Origin: CAIJNA01 sp964516815
GTDB lineage: Bacteria; Campylobacterota; Campylobacteria; Campylobacterales; Arcobacteraceae
Length of the DNA: 64,000 nucleotides
Reading direction: 5' to 3'
NCBI GenBank assembly: GCA_964516815.1
Contig: CAZEXK010000003.1
Span: forward strand, 27,003-91,002
In this document: piece by piece, positions 41,883 to 50,120 of the stretch
Layout: each line of letters opens with the position of its first letter
How positions within the stretch are numbered: position 1 is the stretch's first letter
Made by a program: the position numbers and the translations under genes
The notes under the pieces: generated by a model
The model's input: only the letters and a program-made list of their open reading frames with translations
Told to the model about the DNA's origin: nothing
Database searches by the model: none

Positions 41883-42896
41883 TTATATTGTGAACATTCG
41901 TTCTAATGCCATTTTAGCATATTTCTGTACATTACCGTCTATTAATATTTCATTATCATATGTTTTATTTTCTATTGATTTAAGCGCATTGTATAAATCT
42001 TGCAAAGTTGTTTCGTTCATAGTTGGACATTCAGGCTTTGTAGAAGATAGTATATAGGTATTTTTACTTCTTAATCTACTCACCATATTATATTCTGTTG
42101 CAACAACAACTTTTTGTTCAGGATCTAAATCTTGTGTTATATACTTGATTAGCTGAGAAGTAGAGCCAACAAAGTCAGCTTCATTTACAATTTCAACATC
42201 ACATTCAGGATGTACAGCTACTATGATATCTGGATATTTTTGCCTATAAAATTCAATATCATCTAATGTAAATAACTGATGTACTGAACAAAATCCATTA
42301 AAACAAATAATATCACTTTTTATAACATCATTAATATCATCAACACCAACAACAGCAGAAGTAAGTCCTATCTGATTTGCAAAATTTTGTCCTAAACAAC
42401 GATCGGGAACAAAAAATATTTTTTTACCACTTTTTAAACCATGATTTATAATCTTATATGCATTTGAACTAGTACAAACATATCCACCCATTTTCCCAAC
42501 TTCAGCTTTAACTTCTGCACTTGAATTTATATATGTAATAGGTAAGATATCTTCATTGGCTAAACCAGCGTCATTTAAAGTTTTTAGATTTTGTTTGTAA
42601 TATTCTACATCAATCATTTTTGCCATAGCACAACAGGCTATTTTAGGCATTAAAACTCTTTTGTGTGGTGCTAACACTTTTACACTTTGTCCCATAAATC
42701 CAACACCACAAAATAATATATTTTCGCTTTTCGTTTCAATTGATTTTTTGGCTAATTCTAAGCTATCACCTGTAATATCACCTAGTTCAAACACTTCATC
42801 TTTTTGATAATAGTGTGCAACTATTGTTACATCAAGTTCATCTTTTAGTCTTAATATTTCCTCTTTAAAGTTCAATTCTTTACCCTCTGTATTCAT
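41883..42896 (-). CDS. nadA: Quinolinate synthase A
   Basis: NadA condenses iminoaspartate with dihydroxyacetone phosphate using a [4Fe-4S] cluster. The 337-residue protein has 'VAHYYQKDEVFELGDITGDSL', 'FCGVGFMGQSVKVLAPHKRVLMP', 'YINSSAEVKAEVG', 'VPDRCLGQNFA', 'VAVHPECDVEIVNEADFVGSTS' and 'STKPECPTMNETTL'. These supply three cluster Cys. ATG 42896 is the start. It is divergent from plsY and heads the nadA-nadC-DHH-M23-lpxC-tsaB run. Confidence 0.97.
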   Translation of the reverse strand: MNTEGKELNFKEEILRLKDELDVTIVAHYYQKDEVFELGDITGDSLELAKKSIETKSENILFCGVGFMGQSVKVLAPHKRVLMPKIACCAMAKMIDVEYYKQNLKTLNDAGLANEDILPITYINSSAEVKAEVGKMGGYVCTSSNAYKIINHGLKSGKKIFFVPDRCLGQNFANQIGLTSAVVGVDDINDVIKSDIICFNGFCSVHQLFTLDDIEFYRQKYPDIIVAVHPECDVEIVNEADFVGSTSQLIKYITQDLDPEQKVVVATEYNMVSRLRSKNTYILSSTKPECPTMNETTLQDLYNALKSIENKTYDNEILIDGNVQKYAKMALERMFTI

Positions 42897-42943
42897 TTAT
42901 AATGTCTTTATATTTTAAAGTATTATATTAACAAAATTTTGGT

Positions 42944-42949
42944 TATAAT
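42944..42949 (+). promoter_or_regulatory. -10 box of plsY-folB
   Basis: TGGTTATAATTGC, an extended -10, lies 44 bases before the plsY ATG. Confidence 0.55.
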
Positions 42950-42992
42950 TGCATAAATTACAATACTAATAAAGTATTTATAAGGATTATTA

Positions 42993-43610
42993 ATGGATTT
43001 TATAAATGTAAATGTAGTATTTATGTTAATTGCATATTTAATGGGTTCAATACCATTTGGTTTATTATTGGCTAAAAAATTTGCAGGTGTTAATGTACAA
43101 GAAGATGGAAGTAAAAGCATTGGAGCTACAAATGTTTTGAGAGTTGTAAAAAAAACAAATCCTAATTTAGCAAAAAAATTAGGAGCAGCTACAATCATAC
43201 TAGATGCACTAAAAGGTGCGATAGTCATACTAATAGCTATGCTTTATGGATTAGAAGATTCAACTTTATGGGCAATTGCAGTATTAAGTGTACTTGGACA
43301 TTGTTATAGTGTATTTTTAAATTTAGAAGGTGGAAAAGGTGTTGCTACAGGTTTTGGAGTATTTTTAGTACTTATACCTGTACCTGCAATAATTGGCGTT
43401 TTAGTTTGGGCATTTAGTGCTAAAGTATTAAAAATATCTTCTATTTCTTCACTTATTGGATTAATTGGATTAGTAATTGCTGTTATATTCTTAAACAATG
43501 GCTTAAGTGTTGATTCAAATGCACCTGTATATATAATAGCTGTTGTTATTTTTTATAAACATATTCCAAATATTATAAGATTATTTACAGGTAATGAAGC
43601 TAAAGTATAA
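42993..43610 (+). CDS. plsY: Acyl-phosphate:glycerol-3-phosphate acyltransferase
   Basis: PlsY makes lysophosphatidic acid from acyl-phosphate in the inner membrane. The 205-residue protein has about five membrane helices and the three motifs 'MGSIPFGLLLAKKF', 'DGSKSIGATNVLR' and 'LEGGKGVATGFGVF'. There is a TAAGG ribosome site before ATG 42993. The stop codon's last base is the first base of folB, so the pair is translationally coupled. Length is normal. Confidence 0.96.
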   Translation: MDFINVNVVFMLIAYLMGSIPFGLLLAKKFAGVNVQEDGSKSIGATNVLRVVKKTNPNLAKKLGAATIILDALKGAIVILIAMLYGLEDSTLWAIAVLSVLGHCYSVFLNLEGGKGVATGFGVFLVLIPVPAIIGVLVWAFSAKVLKISSISSLIGLIGLVIAVIFLNNGLSVDSNAPVYIIAVVIFYKHIPNIIRLFTGNEAKV

Positions 43611-43930
43611 TGTTAAAAATACATATAAATGATTTAGATTTTTTATGCATAATTGGTATTTTACCATTTGAAAGAAAAAAAGAACAAAGAGTAGTTATAA
43701 ATATTAGTTTTCAATATTTCTTTTTAGATGATAGATCAAACTTTATTGATTATTCAAATGTTGTTAGTTTTGTACAAAACTCTATGATAAATGAAAAATT
43801 TGAATTAATAGAGGATGCTATTTTATACATAAGAAAAAATTTAAAATCTCAATACGAGATAGAAAATTTAAAAGTTAAAATATCAAAACCAGATATAATT
43901 TCTAATTGTATTGTTAGTGTTGAAGAATAA
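43610..43930 (+). CDS. folB: Dihydroneopterin aldolase-like protein
   Basis: This 106-residue member of the FolB fold starts 'KIHINDLDFLCIIGILPFERKKEQRVVINIS', close to the usual 'GIxGxxPxER' signature. It ends with 'IENLKVKISKPDIIS' where the conserved Lys is present. FolB cleaves dihydroneopterin in folate synthesis; the active-site Glu of E. coli FolB is harder to place here. It overlaps plsY by one base as in many Campylobacterota, and is convergent with tatD 13 bases away. Confidence 0.85.
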   Translation: MLKIHINDLDFLCIIGILPFERKKEQRVVINISFQYFFLDDRSNFIDYSNVVSFVQNSMINEKFELIEDAILYIRKNLKSQYEIENLKVKISKPDIISNCIVSVEE

Positions 43931-43943
43931 TATTATATTTAAA

Positions 43944-44717
43944 TTATAATGCAAATAATTTATGTGCATTCTTTCCTGTTAAATCTATAATATCTTCTTT
44001 TGACATTTCTAATAATTGTGACATCTTTAGAGCTACTTCATTTGTATATTTGGGTTCATTTCTAGTACCTCTATATGGATGTGGTGTTAAATATGGTCCA
44101 TCTGTCTCTATTAATAGTTTTTCTTTTGGAATTTTACTTAAAACATTCACTAATTTTTTTGCATTTTTAAATGTAAGTACTCCACCTATACCAAAATAAA
44201 AACCTTCTTTTGCCAAGCTTAAAAGTTGCTCATCAGCATTATAACAATGCAAAACTCCACCTACTTCATGACTATTATGTTCAAGTAGTATTCTTTTTGA
44301 ATCATCTGAAGCATCTCTTACATGAATTATTAAGGGTTTTTTATATTTTTTAGCAAGATTTATTTGGGATATAAATATTTTTTTTTGTAATGCAATATTT
44401 TGTTCTTTTTGTTCATTATCTTCTGGTAGTCTAAAATAATCCAAACCACATTCACCAACTGCCACACATTTTTCATGATTAATATATGATTGTAAGATTT
44501 TTTCATCATAAGAATTTATATCATAAGGATGAACACCAACTGAAAAATAAATTTCATTATACTTTTCACTTAACATAACAGCACGATCTAAGTCATGAAT
44601 ATCAGCACCAGGAATTATAAACTTTTTAACTCCACAATTCAAAGCATCCTGTATTACTTCATCAATATCATCTATATATTTAATATTATCAAGATGAATG
44701 TGTGTGTCTATTAAAAT
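43944..44717 (-). CDS. TatD-family metal-dependent hydrolase
   Basis: TatD proteins are Mg-dependent 3'-5' exonucleases/DNases. The metal-binding 'LIDTHIHLDN' block lies upstream of the first ATG in this frame (44642), so that ATG is too late. No ATG, GTG or TTG precedes it in frame. An ATT at 44717 follows an AAAAAAGGA site with 5-base spacing and gives 'xLIDTHIHLDN', 257 residues, normal for the family. Other motifs: 'YFSVGVHPYDI', 'VAVGECGLDYFR', 'PLIIHVRDASDD', 'GGVLHCYN' and 'LIETDGPYLTPHPYRG'. It follows the 100-residue gene by 12 bases. Confidence 0.88.
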   Translation of the reverse strand: MLIDTHIHLDNIKYIDDIDEVIQDALNCGVKKFIIPGADIHDLDRAVMLSEKYNEIYFSVGVHPYDINSYDEKILQSYINHEKCVAVGECGLDYFRLPEDNEQKEQNIALQKKIFISQINLAKKYKKPLIIHVRDASDDSKRILLEHNSHEVGGVLHCYNADEQLLSLAKEGFYFGIGGVLTFKNAKKLVNVLSKIPKEKLLIETDGPYLTPHPYRGTRNEPKYTNEVALKMSQLLEMSKEDIIDLTGKNAHKLFAL

Positions 44718-44729
44718 AAATATCCTTTT

Positions 44730-45032
44730 TTAAGCTGTCATTTTTAAAGAAATTTCATTTAATAAATTTGGTAGCTCATCTATTTCACTTCTTTTTATCC
44801 AAGCAGTTATTCCAAAATTTTTAAATGCATCAAAATCACTTGGATCATCAATTATAGCCAAAGATACGTAGTTTTCTTTACACAAAGAAGATTTTTTTTC
44901 TTCATAATCAAAGATAGTATCTATATCAATAATAGCAACATCGGCATCATTCCCACATCCACTATGTACAAAACAAACCTCGTGACCAACAACTAGATTG
45001 TTGTCTATTTCATTAAAAGTTACAATTTTCAT
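44730..45032 (-). CDS. Hypothetical 100-residue protein with conserved-looking Cys
   Basis: I do not recognise the family. The 100-residue cytoplasmic protein begins 'MKIVTFNEIDNNLVVGHEVC' and has Cys20, Cys26 and Cys50. It has alternating beta segments ('DVAIIDIDTIFDY', 'VSLAIIDDP') and a C-terminal helix. The layout has a faint resemblance to small alpha/beta FeMo-cofactor-binding (NifX-like) domains, but I would not name it so. It stands between the DHH gene (44 bases upstream) and tatD (12 bases downstream) on one strand. Confidence 0.75.
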   Translation of the reverse strand: MKIVTFNEIDNNLVVGHEVCFVHSGCGNDADVAIIDIDTIFDYEEKKSSLCKENYVSLAIIDDPSDFDAFKNFGITAWIKRSEIDELPNLLNEISLKMTA

Positions 45033-45076
45033 AATATTTTCCTTACTTTTCTTTATTATACATTAAATATACTTAT

Positions 45077-46123
45077 TTATTCTATACTTTTTAGCTTTTT
45101 TTCAAAATATGCTTTTACATTCGCATATTCACTAATATCTTTAAAATCTCTAAATGAACCACCACTTGCATTTGGGTGTCCACCTCCTCCATTTAAATTT
45201 GCTGCTAGTTTGGCAACATCAATTTTTCCAGTAGCTCTAAATCCAGTGCTACCTCTTCTGCCTATATTTACAAAAAAATCAAACTGGGGGTTTGCTTTTA
45301 AAAATGTATTCGCAGCAATTGATATATTTGCTAAAGAAAATGTCATTATTCCTTTATGACCTTTATAATAAACCGAAAACTCTTCTTTTTTATTTTCAAG
45401 TAAATATACCAAGTATTTTGACATAAGATTATCTATTGTATCATCGCTTGTATCTAATTTTAGATATTGTTTTTTTAATTTTAAAATGTCGTCATCTAAT
45501 TGTATATGTGCATTTTGCATATGAATATAATCCATTGCAGCATCTAGTAAATAAAATCTATAATCTCTATTTTCATCGGGAAATAATGTTGAGTTTATTT
45601 CTCCAGAATGAGATATAATTCTCATTAAAACTTTACCAAATTCAAAATATTCATCATTTTCATGCCAAATATCAACATCATCAATTGCTTCAACTAGTAG
45701 TTTAAACTTATCAGTACACAGCTCATCAAATTTAGGATAATTTTCATTAAAATAATCAAATACAATTTTTGTAGCACTTCGTGTAACATCTAAATAATAC
45801 CAGTCATGTTTTAGAAATGATGGTTCTCCTGTAGCATGATGATCTAATAATTGTAATTTAATTGTAAATCCATCATTGTTAAGTTTATTTATATCTTTTT
45901 CCAACTTTTTAGATTCATCTAATCTTAAATTTAAATCACTAATTAAAAAGAAAATATCTTCTGATTTAAATTCTAATATTTTATTTAGAACAATTTCTAT
46001 TGAAGTTTTTACTTCAATTCCATAATTTGCATTATAATAATATCCCAAGGGAAATATTTTTTTTGATACCATTTGGCATCCATATCCATCTAAATCTGTA
46101 TGTGAAATATGAAAAAATTTCAT
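45077..46123 (-). CDS. DHH-family phosphoesterase, second type
   Basis: The 348-residue protein has 'FFHISHTDLDGYGCQMV' (metal-binding Asp10 and Asp12), 'FFLISDLNL', Asp94-His-His in 'QLLDHHATGE' and a C-terminal 'LNGGGGHPNASGGSF'. The motifs are those of DHH/DHHA1 phosphoesterases, but the spacing and 'HTDLDGYG' start set it apart from NrnA-like proteins such as the one at 40103. The substrate (oligonucleotide, cyclic dinucleotide product or other) is unknown. The start overlaps the end of the Rrf2 regulator gene by four bases, so it may be in the regulator's operon. Confidence 0.87.
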   Translation of the reverse strand: MKFFHISHTDLDGYGCQMVSKKIFPLGYYYNANYGIEVKTSIEIVLNKILEFKSEDIFFLISDLNLRLDESKKLEKDINKLNNDGFTIKLQLLDHHATGEPSFLKHDWYYLDVTRSATKIVFDYFNENYPKFDELCTDKFKLLVEAIDDVDIWHENDEYFEFGKVLMRIISHSGEINSTLFPDENRDYRFYLLDAAMDYIHMQNAHIQLDDDILKLKKQYLKLDTSDDTIDNLMSKYLVYLLENKKEEFSVYYKGHKGIMTFSLANISIAANTFLKANPQFDFFVNIGRRGSTGFRATGKIDVAKLAANLNGGGGHPNASGGSFRDFKDISEYANVKAYFEKKLKSIE

Positions 46124-46521
46124 TGCATAATATCCTTTAGGCTAAGTGAATCTAAAAAATCATCTATTTTGAATTGTAAGTTATTTAGTACTTCCCATAG
46201 AGGACATGAATCAGCACTGTTGCTAGGGCAATCATCTTCATTACTTGAACACTCAAATACACTTGGCCCTTTTTCTTCTGAAATACAAGCAATAGAAAGA
46301 ATACTTATATCTCTTGGATGAAGTGCAAGCTCAAAACCACCATTAATTCCTTTAAATGATTTCAGTATATTATTTTTTGAAAAATTTTGCAGTATTTTTG
46401 CTAGGTATGCTTTTGGAATATTTAATTCTTTGGATAAAATATCAACATTTTTAGGACTTGTGCTTTTTGCAATTGATATTAATGATAACAATGCATATTC
46501 TGATTTTTTGGTTAGCAACAT
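46120..46521 (-). CDS. Rrf2-family transcriptional regulator, probably Fe-S sensing
   Basis: The 133-residue protein has an N-terminal winged helix ('KSEYALLSLISIAK', 'ELNIPKAYLAKILQNFSKNNILKSFKGINGG') and three cysteines at 91, 98 and 106 in 'FECSSNEDDCPSN' and 'DSCPLW'. The spacing is close to the cluster ligands of IscR (92, 98, 104), so a [2Fe-2S] or related cluster is likely. It would repress or activate iron, sulfur or redox genes. It is the first gene of a minus-strand run with the DHH protein, and divergent from clpS. Confidence 0.92.
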   Translation of the reverse strand: MLLTKKSEYALLSLISIAKSTSPKNVDILSKELNIPKAYLAKILQNFSKNNILKSFKGINGGFELALHPRDISILSIACISEEKGPSVFECSSNEDDCPSNSADSCPLWEVLNNLQFKIDDFLDSLSLKDIMQ

Positions 46522-46599
46522 ATAGCTAGTATACTCAAATATATATGAAAATAAGATAAATTACGATTCTAACTACATATATTTTTATAAAAAATTTGC

Positions 46600-46605
46600 T
46601 ATAAT
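46600..46605 (+). promoter_or_regulatory. -10 box of clpS-clpA-aat
   Basis: TTTGCTATAATAATA lies 32 bases before the TTG start of clpS. Further TATAAT-like repeats follow immediately, so the exact box is uncertain. Confidence 0.5.
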
Positions 46606-46636
46606 AATATAATATATAAATACAAAAAGGTTAATT

Positions 46637-46936
46637 TTGTCTACAGAAATAAAATTTGAAATTGATGAAGAAATTCAACTAGAAGACCCGAAAAAATATA
46701 AAGTCTTGTTATTAAATGACAATTATTCTACTATGGAGTTTGTTATTGAAATACTAAAAAATATATTCAAAAAATCTTCGGATGAATCAACTGCAATAAT
46801 GTTAAACGTACATAAGAATGGAAAAGCCGTATGTGGTATTTATACTCATGAAATTGCAAGTACAAAAATTGCTCAAGTAAAAGCTAACTCTAGGAAAGCA
46901 CAATTCCCACTAAAAGCTATAATGGAAGAAGAATAA
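46637..46936 (+). CDS. clpS: ATP-dependent Clp protease adaptor ClpS
   Basis: ClpS binds proteins with destabilising N-terminal residues and delivers them to ClpAP. The 99-residue protein has the core 'YKVLLLNDNYSTMEFVIEIL' (normally VLLLNDDYTPMEFV), with the substrate pocket Asn, Asp and Met, and 'VHKNGKAVCGIYTHEIA'. The start is TTG 46637 after AAAAAGG. Its stop is one base before the clpA ATG. With clpA and aat it forms a compact N-degron operon. Confidence 0.95.
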   Translation: MSTEIKFEIDEEIQLEDPKKYKVLLLNDNYSTMEFVIEILKNIFKKSSDESTAIMLNVHKNGKAVCGIYTHEIASTKIAQVKANSRKAQFPLKAIMEEE

Positions 46937-46937
46937 A

Positions 46938-49184
46938 ATGATACATGAAAAATTACAAAAAGTTTTTGGATATGCAATTACATATGCAAGGGCAAATAAA
47001 CATGAATATATTACTGTTGATCATGTTTTTATATATTTATTAGAAGATCCAGTAGTACTTGAAATTTTTGAGAACCTACAAATAGATGTAGTTGAATTAC
47101 AATTAAAACTAAAAGAATATCTTTTTGATAATATTCCCGTTTATAATGAAAATGACAAAAATCAAGATCCAATAGAAACAGTAACCCTTACAAGTACTAT
47201 TGAACAAATAATTGCTCATGCCCAACTCTCAGGTAGGAAAACAGCAAATATTATAGATATGTTTGTAAGTATATTAAAAGATGATAAGAATTATTCTGCT
47301 CATTTATTAAAAGAATTAGGATTACAAAAAGTTGATATATTAGATGAAATTAGTCATAACTTAAGTGATGACGATGACTTAGATGATGACCTTGAAGATA
47401 TAGACGATATAATTGAACTTGAAGTTAATGATAAAAAAGATAAAAAATCTACTCTAGAACAAAACAGTATTGAGCTTGTAAGCTTAGCAATAAATGCAAA
47501 AATAGATCCTGTAATTGGTAGAAGTGATGAAGTTCAAAGAGTTATTGAAGTCTTAGGTAGAAGAAAGAAAAATAATCCAATACTTTTAGGTGAAACAGGA
47601 GTTGGTAAAACAGCAATAGTAGAGGGACTTGCATTGCAAATTGCAAATGAAAATGTACCTGATGCTTTATTAGATACAAAAATATTTTCACTTGACATGG
47701 GCTCAATGGTAGCTGGAACTAAATATAGAGGTGATTTTGAAAAAAAATTAAAGAATATTATTAAAGATGTAAAAAAAATTAAGAATGCTGTTTTATTTAT
47801 AGATGAAATTCATCAAATAATAGGTGCAGGTAGTGTTGGCAATTCTTCTATGGATGCATCAAATATATTAAAACCGATGCTTAGTGATGGGACATTACGA
47901 TTAATTGGTGCTAGTACTTATGAAGAATATAGAAATGATTTTAGTAAGGATAAAGCATTTGCTAGAAGATTTGCTAAAATTGATGTAAAAGAACCAAATA
48001 TACAAGATGCTATTAAAATATTAAATGGTATAAAAGATAAATATGAAGAATTTCATAATGTAGTATACACTCAAGATGCTATTCGTTTATGTGTAGAGTT
48101 ATCTAAAAAATTTATAAACGACAGATATCTACCAGATAGTGCAATTGATGTTTTAGATGAAGTTGCAGTTAGTAAAAAATTTAAAATAAAAAGTCAAAAT
48201 AAAAAACTAAAAATAACACAAAAAGATGTAGAACAAACAATTTCTAAAATGGCACAAATACCAACAAAAACAGCTACTAAAACTGATTTATCATTATTAG
48301 AAAATCTTCAATCAAATCTAAGCAAAATTGTATTTGGTCAAGATGAAGCAATAAAAAATATTACTCAAGCAATAAAAATAAATCGAGCGGGCTTGGGTGA
48401 AGAAAATAAACCAGTAGGGTCTTTCTTATTTACAGGAGCCACAGGAGTTGGTAAAACTGAAGTTGCCAAAGAATTAGCAAATGTTATGGGCATTCATTTT
48501 GAAAGATTTGATATGAGTGAATATAGTGAAGCTCATACTGTTTCAAGACTTATTGGGGCACCTGCTGGTTATGTTGGTAGTGATAAGGGTGGACTTTTAA
48601 CAGAAGCCATTAAAAAAAATCCTTATTGTGTTTTGCTTTTAGATGAAATTGAAAAAGCACATCCTGAACTAATGAATATACTTTTACAAGTAATGGATAA
48701 TGCCAGTTTAACTGATAACAACGGTATAAAATCTGATTTTCAAAATGTAATAATAATACTAACCTCAAACTTAGGTACTAAAGAAGCAAATGTTATGGGA
48801 TTTGCAAAAGTTGATGTAAATAATACAGATAAAGCAGTTAAATCATTTTTTGCTCCTGAGTTTATAAATAGACTTGATGAAGTAATTAAGTTCAATAACT
48901 TAAATGAAAATGTTATTATTAAAATTGTTTCTAAGTTTATTGCTAATATAAATAAATCATTAAAAGATAAAAATGTTGTAATTAAGATATCTAGTAAAGC
49001 TAAAAAACAACTAGCTGTATTAGGTTATAATAACACTTATGGAGCAAGACCATTACTTAGAGTAATTAGAGATAAAATAAAACTTCCAATAACAAATGAG
49101 GTTTTATTTGGTGAACTTAAAAATGGTGGAAATGTTTCTATTGATTATAAATCAGATAAGTTTACATTTTCTTTTAATCCTTAA
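46938..49184 (+). CDS. clpA: ATP-dependent Clp protease ATP-binding subunit ClpA
   Basis: ClpA is the unfoldase of ClpAP. The 748-residue protein has an N-terminal Clp repeat domain (about 1-145), an acidic linker ('LSDDDDLDDDLEDIDDIIEL'), AAA+ domain 1 with Walker A 'GETGVGKTA' and 'VLFIDEIH', and AAA+ domain 2 with 'GATGVGKTE', 'VLLLDEIEKAHPE' and 'NRLDEVIKF'. The acidic linker distinguishes it from ClpB, and the lack of a long middle domain confirms ClpA. It is immediately downstream of clpS and 14 bases before aat. Confidence 0.97.
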   Translation: MIHEKLQKVFGYAITYARANKHEYITVDHVFIYLLEDPVVLEIFENLQIDVVELQLKLKEYLFDNIPVYNENDKNQDPIETVTLTSTIEQIIAHAQLSGRKTANIIDMFVSILKDDKNYSAHLLKELGLQKVDILDEISHNLSDDDDLDDDLEDIDDIIELEVNDKKDKKSTLEQNSIELVSLAINAKIDPVIGRSDEVQRVIEVLGRRKKNNPILLGETGVGKTAIVEGLALQIANENVPDALLDTKIFSLDMGSMVAGTKYRGDFEKKLKNIIKDVKKIKNAVLFIDEIHQIIGAGSVGNSSMDASNILKPMLSDGTLRLIGASTYEEYRNDFSKDKAFARRFAKIDVKEPNIQDAIKILNGIKDKYEEFHNVVYTQDAIRLCVELSKKFINDRYLPDSAIDVLDEVAVSKKFKIKSQNKKLKITQKDVEQTISKMAQIPTKTATKTDLSLLENLQSNLSKIVFGQDEAIKNITQAIKINRAGLGEENKPVGSFLFTGATGVGKTEVAKELANVMGIHFERFDMSEYSEAHTVSRLIGAPAGYVGSDKGGLLTEAIKKNPYCVLLLDEIEKAHPELMNILLQVMDNASLTDNNGIKSDFQNVIIILTSNLGTKEANVMGFAKVDVNNTDKAVKSFFAPEFINRLDEVIKFNNLNENVIIKIVSKFIANINKSLKDKNVVIKISSKAKKQLAVLGYNNTYGARPLLRVIRDKIKLPITNEVLFGELKNGGNVSIDYKSDKFTFSFNP

Positions 49185-49198
49185 TATATTTATAATTT

Positions 49199-49864
49199 TT
49201 GATTACAAAGCTTACTGAACACTCTGAAGAATTTCCTCATGCATCCAATGCAAACAATGAAGGTATTTTAGCTTTTGGTGGAGACTTATATCCATCTAGA
49301 GTTATGAATGCATACAATAATGGTATTTTCCCTTGGTATAATAAAGAAGAACCAATATTGTGGTGGAGTCCAGATCCTAGATTTATACTAGATCCCTCAG
49401 ACTTACATATATCAAAAACATTAAAAAAAACACTAAAAAAAGAAATCTTTGAAATTAAATTTGATACATCTTTTTTAGAAGTTATAAAAAATTGTGCAAA
49501 TACATACAGACCAAATCAAAATAGCACATGGATTCATCCAAATATGATACATACATATAATAAACTTCACCAGCAAGGTTATGCACATAGCTTTGAAGCT
49601 TGGTTTGATGGGGAACTAGTAGGTGGTGGATACGGTATAGTTGTAGGAGATATTTTTTGTGGTGAATCTATGTTTAGTTTAGTAGCTGATGCTTCAAAAG
49701 TAGCTTTTGTACATCTTATAACTAGATTAAAAAATAACGGATTTACTTTAATAGACTCGCAAATTTACAGTGAGCATTTGGAAAATTTTGGTGCAAAATA
49801 TATTAGTAGAGAAATTTATTTACAAAAAGTAAAAGAATCTAGTAAAAAACATATTAATTTTTAG
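49199..49864 (+). CDS. aat: Leucyl/phenylalanyl-tRNA--protein transferase
   Basis: Aat adds Leu or Phe to proteins with N-terminal Lys or Arg, creating ClpS substrates. The 221-residue protein has 'FPHASNANNEGILAFGGDL', 'GIFPWYNKEEPILWWSPDPRFIL', 'STWIHPNMIHTYNKLHQQGYAHSFEAW' and 'VGDIFCGESMFS'. The start is TTG 49199; there is no closer ATG before the conserved N-terminus. Being third in clpS-clpA-aat, it completes the pathway in one unit. C. jejuni has the same order. Confidence 0.95.
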   Translation: MITKLTEHSEEFPHASNANNEGILAFGGDLYPSRVMNAYNNGIFPWYNKEEPILWWSPDPRFILDPSDLHISKTLKKTLKKEIFEIKFDTSFLEVIKNCANTYRPNQNSTWIHPNMIHTYNKLHQQGYAHSFEAWFDGELVGGGYGIVVGDIFCGESMFSLVADASKVAFVHLITRLKNNGFTLIDSQIYSEHLENFGAKYISREIYLQKVKESSKKHINF

Positions 49865-49874
49865 CTAAATCAAT

Positions 49875-50065
49875 ATGAAAAAAACATTAGGTTTATTAAT
49901 ATTTTTATTAATTACTAATAGTCATCGCAAAATAATCTTTTAGCTTTAACTGCTAAAGGTAGTAAAATTAAGCGATCTGCTAGTAAAAAATATAATGCAA
50001 AAACTATTAATGTAATAGCTCATTCAGCAGGAGCAATGCTAGTTCATCGCTTACTGAGATGTTAG
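49875..50065 (+). pseudogene. Decayed exported alpha/beta hydrolase (lipase-like) remnant
   Basis: An ATG at 49875 opens a short signal-peptide-like sequence (MKKTLGLLIFLLITNS) that stops at 49941 after 22 residues. In another frame, codons up to a TAG at 50063-50065 read '...KTINVIAHSAGAMLVHRLL'. The 'AHSAGAM' segment looks like the nucleophile elbow (GxSxG-type) of an alpha/beta hydrolase. Distance between signal and elbow is far too short for a working enzyme, so an internal deletion and frameshift are inferred. The stretch 49865-50120 holds nothing else except an inverted repeat. Confidence 0.6.
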
Positions 50066-50080
50066 AATAAAAATTGTTAT

Positions 50081-50113
50081 ATAGATTATATGACTTTAAG
50101 TCAAATAATCTAT
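50081..50113. terminator. Strong inverted repeat between the pseudogene and the chemoreceptor gene
   Basis: ATAGATTAT (50081-50089) and ATAATCTAT (50105-50113) pair perfectly. Inside them GACTT and AAGTC pair again around one base. A good T-run is missing on both strands, so it is a possible bidirectional terminator between convergent units rather than a certain one. Confidence 0.5.
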
Positions 50114-50120
50114 TTGCATT

